In this document: in pieces, positions 28,647 to 36,545 of the stretch
Layout of the letters: each line of letters opens with the position of its first letter
How positions within the stretch are numbered: the first letter of the stretch is position 1
Origin: Neomoorella stamsii
GTDB taxonomy: Bacteria; Bacillota; DSM-521; Neomoorellales; Neomoorellaceae
Assembly (NCBI RefSeq): GCF_002995805.1
Contig: NZ_PVXL01000006.1
Location: forward strand, 1-47,251
Length of the DNA: 47,251 bases
Direction: 5' to 3'
Made by a program: the position numbers and the translations under genes
Notes under the pieces: model-generated
What the model was told of the DNA's origin: nothing
The model's input: only the letters and a program-made list of their open reading frames with translations
Databases searched by the model: none

Positions 28647-28775
28647 ATGGACTACCGGGATGGGAAAAGGGATGAGGCCAAAATACTTTCCCTCTTTGCC
28701 ACTGAAAGGCTCGAGGACTACATGGCCCTTTCCCTGGCGGCGCTGATACTGATCCTGGTGCTGATATTTTACTAA
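28647..28775 (+). CDS. Small single-pass membrane protein (42 residues)
   Basis: A short frame, ATG at 28647 to TAA at 28775, with an AGGTGA site 6-7 bases upstream. The first half is charged (MDYRDGKRDEAK) and the second half is one hydrophobic helix (MALSLAALILILVLIFY) ending almost at the stop. It starts 13 bases after the short YeiH gene. Position, spacing and amphipathic layout support a real accessory subunit of that transporter; no family is recognised. Confidence 0.65.
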   Translation: MDYRDGKRDEAKILSLFATERLEDYMALSLAALILILVLIFY

Positions 28776-28889
28776 AGGCCCAGCGGCCCCCTTTTTGATT
28801 GACACAAATTTTTTTGCTAAACCTGGCATTTAAGGAATTTAGCAATTGAGCAGGAATTAATTCCCCTGGTGTTGAATACCTGCTTCACC

Positions 28890-30281
28890 ATGAGCAGGCA
28901 AATTTCTCGACGCCAGTTTTTATTAGGTACCGGTTCCCTGATGGCCCTGGGCTACCTATCCTGGCTGGGGTTGATACCAAGGGCAATGCCGGCTGCTGGC
29001 AATAAACCTCAGCCCGCGGAGTCAGCCCCGACCGGGCAGGCTCCGCCTTTACCGGAGTCAGTAGTCTGCGATTATGTTTTCCGTCACGGCCTGATCATCG
29101 ATGGCAGCGGAGATAAAGCCTACCCCGGCGATCTTGGTATCAAAGGCAAGCAAATCGCCGCCGTGGGGGACTTCCAGGCCGCACCGGGGGCGGTAGAAAT
29201 AGATGCCCGGGGGCTGGTCCTTAGCCCCGGCTTTATTGATCTCCATACCCATACGGAAGCTTATCTGGGCAGCGGGGGTAGGGGAGAAATGTTCCTCCTC
29301 CAGGGGGTAACGACCCACCTGGGCGGCAACTGCGGCACTTCGGTGGCCAGGGTCGGCGACTTTCTGGCCGGTATTAACAAGCTGGCCCTTAACCTGGGGA
29401 TCCTGGCGGGGTACAAAAACTTGAGGCAGGCAACAGTAGCCAGGGAAGGGCGGCCCGCCGGGGCCAGAGAAGTGGCAGCCATGCAGCAAAAACTGGCCAC
29501 GGCCCTGCAGGAAGGAGCCTTTGGACTGTCAGTGGGTCTGGAATACTGGCCCCAGTCCCTGGCCACGACGCAGGAGCTAATTGACTTGTGCCAGGTGCTG
29601 AAGGAATACGGCGGTTTTTATGCCACCCATATTCGCAGCGAAGGGGACCAGGTCTTCAAAGCTGTAGAAGAAGCAATAGAGATCGGGCAGCAAGCAGGTA
29701 TACCGGTACAGTATTCCCATATCAAAACTGCCGGCCGGCGCAACTGGGGTAAAATGAAACAGGTCTTAAGCCTGCTAGATGGTGCCCGGCAGGGAGGCCT
29801 GGATATTACCGCCGATGTATATGGCTATACCTTTTCCAGCTGGGATGTGGGCAGTAGCCGAAATTCTATCCATGAAGAAGACCTGCTGCTGGCCTTGCAG
29901 CACCCGTGGGTAATGATTGGCAGCGACAGCGGGCTGGATCCCCGGGGGCGGGCTATCCACCCGCGGGCATACGGCAACTACTCGCATATCCTGCGACACT
30001 ACTGTTTAGATAAGGGAGTTATCACCCTGGAAGAGGCCATCCACAAAATGACCCTCATGCCGGCCCGGCGTATGGGTCTAAAGGACCGCGGCCTGCTGGC
30101 ACCCGGCTACAAAGCCGATGTGGTAGCCTTCGACGCGGGAACCATTGCCTCCCGGGCCACTCGGGCTAACCCCAACCAGCTGGCTACCGGGGTACGCTGG
30201 GTTCTGGTAAACGGCCAGGTAGCAGTAAAAGATGGACAGGCTACAGGATGCTTTGCCGGGGAAGTACTGCGGCGTATATGA
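28890..30281 (+). CDS. Tat-exported N-acyl-D-amino-acid deacylase-like amidohydrolase
   Basis: A 463-residue metal-dependent amidohydrolase of the D-aminoacylase group. It begins with a twin-arginine signal (ISRRQFLLG, then a hydrophobic stretch and PAAGN), so it is exported, possibly as a lipid-free periphery enzyme. Metal-site motifs are LHTHTE, the family cysteine in GNCG, ATHIRSEGD, QYSHIK and GSDSG. The C-terminal beta part (DVVAFD, WVLVNGQVA) is typical. It would hydrolyse N-acyl-D-amino acids or a related cyclic amide. ATG at 28890 gives the best signal peptide; an in-frame GTG at 28869 exists, and no strong ribosome binding site is seen for either. No partner gene is adjacent. Confidence 0.83.
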   Translation: MSRQISRRQFLLGTGSLMALGYLSWLGLIPRAMPAAGNKPQPAESAPTGQAPPLPESVVCDYVFRHGLIIDGSGDKAYPGDLGIKGKQIAAVGDFQAAPGAVEIDARGLVLSPGFIDLHTHTEAYLGSGGRGEMFLLQGVTTHLGGNCGTSVARVGDFLAGINKLALNLGILAGYKNLRQATVAREGRPAGAREVAAMQQKLATALQEGAFGLSVGLEYWPQSLATTQELIDLCQVLKEYGGFYATHIRSEGDQVFKAVEEAIEIGQQAGIPVQYSHIKTAGRRNWGKMKQVLSLLDGARQGGLDITADVYGYTFSSWDVGSSRNSIHEEDLLLALQHPWVMIGSDSGLDPRGRAIHPRAYGNYSHILRHYCLDKGVITLEEAIHKMTLMPARRMGLKDRGLLAPGYKADVVAFDAGTIASRATRANPNQLATGVRWVLVNGQVAVKDGQATGCFAGEVLRRI

Positions 30282-30587
30282 AGCTTTCTTAAGCCGGTTT
30301 CTGGTGCTGGTAGGTAGAGTCTCCGCCAGCAGTAAAAGTGGCTGGGCCTTCAGCAAGGGAGGTCCGGGAGCATTTCCGCGAGTTAAGTTTGAGCTGGTTT
30401 TTTATCTTTGCGGATAAAAGCGACGGAATATAACTTGTACCAAGAGGACTTCCAGGTACGGTGTCGAATAACATCAAATAAGGATATTATCTGCCCGGGT
30501 AGCCCTGCAGGCTTGCAGGGGGTATTAGCGGGCAATTTTAATATCCAGCCATCGATAAACGGCCATCTTATCACCGGGGGCTGTCGG
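30282..30587. other. Intergenic stretch with nested hairpin
   Basis: No gene is supported. A nested inverted repeat lies at 30492-30534: outer arms TGCCCG (30492-30497) and CGGGCA (30529-30534), inner arms CCCTGCA (30503-30509) and TGCAGGG (30514-30520), then ATTTTAAT. It could be a weak terminator for the amidohydrolase gene or a structured leader before the jetA remnant. Confidence 0.4.
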
Positions 30588-31076
30588 ATGAAACTTTTCG
30601 AGGTGATACCGGAGCGCCTGTTCCAGGTTTTCAGCGGCCGGAACCGATATATTTATGCCGAGGCCCTGCTCCTCTTTTATGAGCAGTACCGGGTCAACCG
30701 CTTTGGCATGTTTCCCGCTACCGGCAGCGGATCTTGGCCACGGTCCAGGAGTGGCTCCTGGACCCGGAATGGCTGGCCCGGGCCGTGGAAGATGCCCTGC
30801 GCAACGAGTTTTTTGCCAGCAGGGAAGAGGCGGCGGAGCAGCTGCGCCGCGCCCTCATGGACATTGAAGAGATCTACCGCGGCCTGGACGAAATCTTTTA
30901 CCAGATCGACCTGCGCCACAACCAGTACCTGCGCGCCTCCTTTGAGCGGGCCCGCTATTTAAGCCAGCACAGCTCCGGCGTCGACCAGTACCTGGCGCGG
31001 ATCCTGGAATGGATGGCAGCGGGCATCAGGAGGGGCGACCTGCCGGCGGAAAATTGCCTGCCCGGCCTGTTCAACC
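30588..31076 (+). pseudogene. jetA: jetA remnant (Wadjet anti-plasmid system), truncated and frameshifted
   Basis: From ATG at 30588 the frame encodes the start of a JetA-like protein (MKLFEVIPERLFQVFSG). It shifts by one missing base in the C run near 30715, continues in the next frame (RILATVQEWLLDPEWLARAV, RQYLAR-type helices) and stops resembling JetA at about 31076. About 163 residues remain of a protein normally near 480. The region coding for the rest of JetA, all of JetB and the first residues of JetC is missing, and a TAG sits at the join (31077-31079). JetA is the kleisin-like subunit of Wadjet, which cleaves closed circular plasmids. The family assignment is from memory of JetA sequences. 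Confidence 0.72.
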
Positions 31077-31079
31077 TAG

Positions 31080-32143
31080 TTCGGCCGCCAGACCCTCATT
31101 GCCGGTCGCAACAGCGCCGGCAAGTCCACCATCATCGACGCCCTGCAGGTCCTCCTGGTGGCCAACCAGAGGCAGATCCGCTTCAATTCGGCGGCCCACG
31201 ACGAGGCTAGGCGCTCCCTCATCAGCTACCTGCGGGGCAAAACCGGCGGGGAAGAAAAGAAGTACTTGCGGGAAGGGGATTTTACCAGCTACATCGCCGC
31301 CGAGTTTTATGACCACCAAAAGAGGGAAACCTTTGTTGTCGGCGTGGTGATGGACGTCTACGGCGACGATGCCATCGACGACGAATACTTTATCCTCGCC
31401 GGGGTGCAGCTGGCCGACCTGGATTTCTGGAGCCCGGCGGAACGCTGGAAAAACCGGGAGGAGTTTCACCGCTATTGTCAAAACCTGCCGGGACGCCATA
31501 TTTTCGAGCGGAGCAAAACCGGCTACCAAAAGGCCCTCCTCAACCGCCTGGGCCAGGTAAGCGAACGCTTCTTCCCGGTTTTCGTCAAGGCCCTTTCCTT
31601 TAAGCCCATCAATAATGTGCGGATTTCGTCTACCATATCCTGGATGAGAAGGAGCTGCAGCTGGACCTCTTGCGGCAGAACTTTGAAATCCACGAGCGCT
31701 ACCAGGCGGAGCTGGAAGCCCTGGAAGAGCGCCGGGAGCAGTTGGAAGCTATCTGCCGCCAGTTGGAAACTTTTGCCCGGCTGCGGGATACGGTGGCCAT
31801 CCAGGAGCATGTCATCCGGGGCCTGAAGCACGCCCGGGAGGTGGAGCTGCGGGAACACCTGGAGGAGGAGATATGCTTCCTGGTAGCCGAGGTGGAACGC
31901 CTGGACCGGGAGCTGGACCTGGCGCGGGCCAAGCACCTTGAAGCCGGGCAGAAGGCCAGGGAGGCCTATCAGAAGTGGCAGGGCCACCAGGCCAGGCAGC
32001 GGGAGCAGGAGTTAAAGGAAGGCCTGGCCCGTTTGGATAAGGAATTGCAGGAGCAGGAGGGGCTGCTGGCGATCCTGCGCCAGACCCTCGACCGGGAGAA
32101 GATCCTGCTGGCCGGCCTGCACAGCCGCTGCGCCCGGGCCGCC
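31080..32143 (+). pseudogene. jetC: jetC remnant (Wadjet SMC-like ATPase), N-terminal head and coiled coil
   Basis: Directly after the deletion join the frame reads QTLIAGRNSAGKSTIIDALQ, an SMC-type Walker A, then a head-domain stretch (FNSAAHDEARRSLISYLRGK). A single missing G near 31629 shifts the frame, which then continues as DFVYHILDEKELQLDLLRQ and a long coiled coil (ERREQLEAICRQLETFARLR and onwards) to about 32143. The coiled coil then runs without a break into the C-terminal half of JetD through a 36-bp sequence found again at 36336. The signature and Walker B part of the ATPase is absent here. A possible far C-terminal scrap lies near 35787. Confidence 0.72.
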
Positions 32144-32179
32144 GAGCGGATCTATAGGCTGCGCCAGGTCCTAGCTCCC
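32144..32179 (+). repeat. 36-bp direct repeat, left copy
   Basis: Perfectly identical to 36336-36371, same strand, and in the same codon phase in both copies (encoding ERIYRLRQVLAP). It is the exact joint between jetC coiled-coil sequence and the C-terminal half of jetD. Flanking bases differ on both sides (C against G before, C against G after). Confidence 0.95.
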
Positions 32180-32826
32180 CTGGCTACCCACCCCTGGGAG
32201 TGGGTGCGCGGCTGGTGGGCCGGGGTTAACGCGGCCTTAGGAGAGCGAAAGACCGCCGGCCTGGACCTGGAGGACCTGGACGGCTACGAGGAACTGTTAA
32301 AGGTACTCCTGGCCCTGCCGGAGCTGGAGGACAGTACACCGGAGCGTGTCTTCAGCCAGCGGGTCCTGGGGGATTCCAAGGCCTTCGAACAGAGGGTGAA
32401 AAAGCGGCTGCTGGCCATCCTCAAGTCTTACGGCCCGGAGGAATATGAAACCGACGCCGAATATCTGGACAGCGTCGGCCTGACCGATAACCCCAAAATG
32501 GTGCTGGTGGCCGGACCCTTTACTTTCCGGGTGGGAGGGACCGCCGTCAATGTGGGGGAACTTCCGGGCGGCGTGGGCCTAGCCGCCCATACGGTGCGGG
32601 TCATGGAGATAACGGCCGTTACCGCCCCTTGGGTTCTCCTGGTGGAGAATTTGACCAGTTACTATCAGGTTGTGCAGGGTGTAAGTGAGCTGGCTGTACC
32701 AAGTCGGGAAAGGGAAGGGGACCGGGATCTAGCGGTTGGGGGCCCTGCTGGCTTAGTAGTATATACCGGCGGCTTCCCCCACCGCGGTTTGCAGCTTTTT
32801 TTGCGCCGGCTCCAGGGTTACCGGGA
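32144..32826 (+). pseudogene. jetD: jetD C-terminal remnant (Wadjet Toprim-type nuclease subunit)
   Basis: The frame shared with the jetC coiled coil changes here to JetD-like sequence: PWEWVRGWWAGVNAAL, then a conserved SQRVLGDSKAFEQRVKKRLL block, GPFTFRVGG, and the Toprim-type core WVLLVENLTSYYQV and LVVYTGGFPHRGLQLFL. The C-terminal catalytic end is lost: at about 32826 the gene butts directly against the broken 3' side of the minus-strand res gene. JetD is the nuclease of Wadjet. The matching N-terminal half lies 4 kb away at 35994-36371, so neither piece can make a whole protein. Confidence 0.72.
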
Positions 32827-32828
32827 GT

Positions 32829-33218
32829 CAGCACACGATCCACGGCGCCCTCCGCTAACATAATCCTCGCGATACCATACATTACATAGCTTTTGCCGGT
32901 GCCGGTGGCCAGGTCAAGGGAGCAGGAAAGCTGATCTGGTAATTGGAGGTGGCGTTCCATTTCCCTGAAAGAGCCATATCTTTCCTGCAGTGTCTCATTC
33001 GAGTAATAATTCTCTTCCGCCAGGGAACGCAAATTAGCGTACCGCCCGCCTAGCAGGTAGCGCAGGGTAACCCGGATAGCTTCCTTCTGGTACTCCCGCG
33101 TGCCGCACAGGGCATCCAGAAAAGGTTCGTAACGTGAAATGTCGAAGCAACCGGGATTAATACTGGGGCTAACCCGCAGGACCAGGTCTTGATTGCGATA
33201 GGTGTGCTGGATGTTCAC
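32829..33218 (-). pseudogene. res: Type III restriction enzyme res subunit, truncated after Walker A
   Basis: From GTG at 33218 the frame encodes about 130 residues of a type III Res subunit (YLLGGRYANLRSLAEENYYS, then the helicase Walker A DLATGTGKSYVMYGIARIML). It ends abruptly at DRVL, about 32829, where sequence continues into antisense jetD. The remaining helicase motifs and the PD-(D/E)XK nuclease are missing, against roughly 900-1000 residues in intact members. The start overlaps the mod stop (GTGA), the normal operon arrangement. Restriction activity should be lost while methylation may persist. Confidence 0.85.
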
Positions 33219-35110
33219 CTGCCTCTACCTCCGCAGGCCGGGGGGTGAAAATCTCCCGGTATTTTAATCTCCCTGTACTCATTGCCATAGATATCCACAT
33301 AGATGATCATCACCCGGTCGCCCAGGGAGGCCAGCGGCATCCGCACCTCCCAGCCATCCCTTTCAATTTTGTCGGCATAAAAAACGGCATCAAGGGCAAA
33401 GACCTCCCCATCGTAATCGTAATCCACCATGACCATGGAAAGGGTTTCCCGGTTGCCTTTTTGTGACGCTCCTTTTACCATAGCTTTACTTTTGAAAGTA
33501 AGGATCCGGATGATCGCTTCGCTGACCTGATCCCCTTCCCCTGCTCTGACCAGGTATTCGCAATGGACCTCAGGCAATCGGATGAAATCAAAGCCCACTG
33601 CCTCTACCGTCTCATTGACCTGGTTTTCGTTCAAGGGCTGGGTAATAGCATGAAAATTACGGTTGTGCAATTCATTGATTATAGAATAGGGGATGCGCAG
33701 GATGTAGTAGCGCGTCTGACCCCTGTCGATATAATCTTCCAGAAAGGTCACGCTCGCTGCCGGGGCGATGATGAAAAAACGCGAACCCAGCCTGCTGCCG
33801 ATCTGTTCATGCAAATCGTCGATAAACCCATGATCCAGCACTGCCCCGCCGCCGAGGAGGTGGTTAAAGACCAGAACGTCGTCGGCCCCAAGGTAACCGT
33901 CCAGTTGTACCCCGCCCACGATGTGGGGTTCATCCCGGCACTGAAAAAGATGGAGGGCAAAGAAACGCCATTCTTCCCAGGGCAAGCGCTTGAGCTGGGA
34001 AAAATCATACAGGCCGGCGTTATATAGGATGAAGGGTTTGGGAGTAATGGGGTCACCCCTGTTGCCGATTTCTTTTTTGAGGGTCAGCAGGCGTTTCTGG
34101 ATGGTGTAGATAGCCAGCTTGCCGCAGTCGATACCTATCCAGCGACGTCCCAGTTTTTCCGCAACCGCCAGGGTAGTGCCGGAACCGGCAAAGGCATCCA
34201 GCACTATGTCTCCCGGGTTGGAGGAAGCGCGAATAATGCGTTCGAGCAGGTTTTCATTTTTTTGCGTAGGAAAACCCGTCTTTTCCCCGGAAAAGCTCAT
34301 AATCTGAATAGAATCAAGGTGATCCAGTTCATAGCAGTTCCAGGTGTCCTCTACAGGATAACCTGCTCCCTCAGGTGGGGAGCCATCGCGCCTGGTATAA
34401 CCCTCAGGATAAGGCAGGTAAATCTTGTTGAAGATGAAGTCGTCACTTTTTGTATAGAAAAAGAGAACGTCATGATTTCTTATCCAATTTTTGGCCTGCG
34501 TCTTAAAACCAGAAAGCCAGCCGATCCGCCAGATGATTTCCCGCTGGAAGCGGCCTTCCCCGAAGATTTCATCCATTATTACTTTTATGTAGTGACTTTT
34601 TTTCTCATCCAGGTGTACATAAATACTGCCATTGTCGGCTAACAGGTGCTTCATTAAGACCAGTCTTTTACGCAGGAACTCGATAAACCTGGCTCCGATC
34701 AGCTTGTCCTGGTATGCCCTTTCTTCCTGCGTACTTCTGTATTCCTGCCTGGTGGCGAAAGGCGGGTCGATATAAATTAACCTGACCCCGGGGGAATTGT
34801 CCGCATTGGCCAGCCTGCCCGTTTCTTTCCATCGTAAGAGGCTTTTCATCGCCTGCAAGTTGTCGCCAAAAATGAGCATATTACACCAATCATCGTTATG
34901 ACCATTAGTAAAAAAGGTCTTTACAGGTTGCAGGGGCACGGCCATAGTTTCGGTCAGGATGTCTTCCTCGCGTTCCTTGCCGGCGTAAACGAGTTCATAT
35001 TCCTGGCGCTCGGGGGGGAAAAGCAGGTTTTTATAATCGGCAGGCAGATCGGCGCCCTGTTCCAGTAGTTCTATAATATGACGGCGCTGGTGTTCATTTA
35101 GAGCAGGCAT
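33215..35110 (-). CDS. mod: Type III DNA adenine methyltransferase (mod)
   Basis: A 631-residue beta-class methyltransferase. Motif IV comes first (LIYIDPPFATRQEYRS, about residue 115), a target-recognition region follows, and the AdoMet-binding motif I is DAFAGSGTTLAVAEKLG with GIDCGKLA after it. This order and the linked res start identify a type III Mod. It would methylate N6 of adenine in a short asymmetric site. Because res is truncated, this is now effectively an orphan methyltransferase, possibly kept for gene regulation or protection from incoming type III systems. ATG at 35110 has AGGAG upstream. No frameshift or repeat tract typical of phase-variable mod genes is seen. Confidence 0.9.
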   Translation of the reverse strand: MPALNEHQRRHIIELLEQGADLPADYKNLLFPPERQEYELVYAGKEREEDILTETMAVPLQPVKTFFTNGHNDDWCNMLIFGDNLQAMKSLLRWKETGRLANADNSPGVRLIYIDPPFATRQEYRSTQEERAYQDKLIGARFIEFLRKRLVLMKHLLADNGSIYVHLDEKKSHYIKVIMDEIFGEGRFQREIIWRIGWLSGFKTQAKNWIRNHDVLFFYTKSDDFIFNKIYLPYPEGYTRRDGSPPEGAGYPVEDTWNCYELDHLDSIQIMSFSGEKTGFPTQKNENLLERIIRASSNPGDIVLDAFAGSGTTLAVAEKLGRRWIGIDCGKLAIYTIQKRLLTLKKEIGNRGDPITPKPFILYNAGLYDFSQLKRLPWEEWRFFALHLFQCRDEPHIVGGVQLDGYLGADDVLVFNHLLGGGAVLDHGFIDDLHEQIGSRLGSRFFIIAPAASVTFLEDYIDRGQTRYYILRIPYSIINELHNRNFHAITQPLNENQVNETVEAVGFDFIRLPEVHCEYLVRAGEGDQVSEAIIRILTFKSKAMVKGASQKGNRETLSMVMVDYDYDGEVFALDAVFYADKIERDGWEVRMPLASLGDRVMIIYVDIYGNEYREIKIPGDFHPPACGGRGR

Positions 35111-35165
35111 TTTTAAAGCGCACTCCTAATCTATTTTAAAGAAAAAGGATCACAGTAGCATTATA

Positions 35166-35640
35166 TCACGAACAGGGGGGAGAGCGGAAGTGACCCGCCG
35201 CCCGTCCAATCCTCACCTCTCGTGGGAACAAGGTGTAAGGACGAGAAAGCCCCAACCATTGCTGATATCGATGATACTGGTCCAAAAAGAAAAGAGCCCA
35301 GATGAACAATTTAATTACACTGGGCACTAACCATGCTATTAAAAGCGTACCGATGCCGATTACAGTTAGCAACGTTTTGGACCTTTCGCCTCTTTTTATA
35401 ACTCTGAACCAAATGTCGTTGCCAAGTAGAGTTGTGGCAGCATTTAAAAAAGAATCTGCAGAACTCAAAATTGCAGCCCATAATGCCCCCAAGATAATAC
35501 CTGCTACCCACTTAGGGAATAATTGGACCGTATAATAGGGCAAAATCATTTCCGGGTCCTTTATTCCACCGGGGTTAAGCTTATAAGCTGCCATCCCGAT
35601 CAGGGCAAGGAGAATTCCTATAATACTGATAGAACATCTA
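35166..35640 (-). pseudogene. Sodium:solute symporter (SSF) fragment
   Basis: An internal piece of an SSF-family transporter: the frame is open from about 35640 (SISIIGILLALIGMAAYKL) through the family hallmark GALWAAILSSADSFLNAATT and LLGNDIW, then a helix LTVIGIGTLLIAWLVPSVIK. After about FIWALFF it loses resemblance, consistent with a frameshift, and ends at 35166. Only about three to four of thirteen membrane helices remain, with no proper start or end. It lies between mod and the right-hand Wadjet pieces and is probably hitchhiking debris from the rearrangement. Confidence 0.75.
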
Positions 35641-35786
35641 TTGGGCGGTAAAAAATCGCGTTATCTATTATAATTCGAATTTCCTTATCGGATTTCATAA
35701 TATGTAGACTACTCATATGCCAGGGATGCGTATTGTTTCTGGTGGCAGTTTGTGTTTCAGTGCTGCAGTATGTTCTTAATTTAAAG
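35641..35786. other. Short non-coding stretch between remnants
   Basis: AT-rich sequence with no supported gene, promoter or hairpin. It joins the symporter fragment to the right-hand Wadjet fragments, so one rearrangement junction must lie in or near it. Confidence 0.4.
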
Positions 35787-35993
35787 TGAAATTTCTATTG
35801 TCGGCAGGAAAATCCTCGCCGACAGGGAATTTTTGCGTTGTCCCGCTCGTGGTAGATTATCGTGACGGCCATTTTTGCCTTTACTGGCGTAATGCCAGTA
35901 GTAACTCGGAGAAGTGGCTGCGGCTTCAAGTACCTCTGGAATTTTTTCTCCCCGGCCCGCCTTCTGGCCGGCCGCGGCGAGGGGGTGTAGGGA
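35787..35993 (+). pseudogene. Possible scrap of the jetC C-terminus
   Basis: An open frame with PLVVDYRDGHFCLYW, which resembles the closing LVVYRDGH-type strand I associate with the end of JetC/MksF-like ATPases, and which ends immediately before the jetD start at 35994, as a jetC tail would. Resemblance is limited to about ten residues, so this could also be unrelated sequence. Confidence 0.3.
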
Positions 35994-36524
35994 ATGGCCG
36001 GGACGGGCAGGGACCTGCACGCGCAGTACCGGTACAGGATTCTCTCTTTGCTCATCAGTAAATAAGAAGGGAGCCGCTCCTTTCAAACCGGCACCTCGGG
36101 TAAACAGCGGCCCCAGTTCGCTATGAAGAAGAGCCCCCTGGCCGGCGATTATTTTGACGAGATGGACCACCGCAAAAGGGAGGCCATCCACGCCGTGCTG
36201 GCCGAACTGGCAGCTGCCGGGGTGGTGGAGGTCACCTGGCCCCGCTTCCAGGAAGGCCGCCAGGTGGAAAAGGTATATTTGAACTTTGACGCCATCCCCC
36301 GGGCCTATGAGCTGGCGGGCCTGGTGCCCAGGGCGGAGCGGATCTATAGGCTGCGCCAGGTCCTAGCTCCCGGCGACAAGTATGCTGCCAGGCTCCAGCA
36401 CCTGGTTGAGGACCCGGCTTACGCCCCCCTGGCCCCCCTGCTGCAGGCCATGCTGGAGCACCGCAAATGGGTGGAGCAAGAGAGCATGGGGCCGGGCGCA
36501 ACTCCACCTGTCCTGCCGCTTTAA
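35994..36524 (+). pseudogene. jetD: jetD N-terminal remnant (Wadjet), frameshifted
   Basis: ATG at 35994 starts MAGTGRDLHAQYRYRILSLL, like a JetD N-terminus, but meets a stop at 36061. The neighbouring frame continues with KKGAAPFKPAPRVNSGP. A further shift near 36110 leads to KKSPLAGDYFDEMDHRKREA, AAAGVVEVTWPRFQEGRQVE and AYELAGLVPR. This runs into the 36-bp repeat at 36336-36371. After the repeat the frame continues for 50 codons (GDKYAARLQHLVEDPAYAPL) with sequence that does not match the JetD continuation found at 32180. The true continuation (PWEWVRGWW) is 4 kb to the left. At least two frameshifts confirm it is dead. Confidence 0.7.
36336..36371 (+). repeat. 36-bp direct repeat, right copy
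   Basis: Identical to 32144-32179. Here it is preceded by the jetD N-terminal half and followed by unassigned coding-like sequence. Recombination between the two copies would excise 32180-36371 as a circle of about 4.2 kb and would rejoin the jetD N- and C-terminal halves in frame on that circle. Confidence 0.95.
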
Positions 36525-36545
36525 GCAGCGGGACCTTGTTTCAAG

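Noticed and set aside
35781..36191. A 136-codon minus-strand open frame near the Wadjet remnant
   Set aside because: Antisense to recognisable jetD sequence, with no family features.
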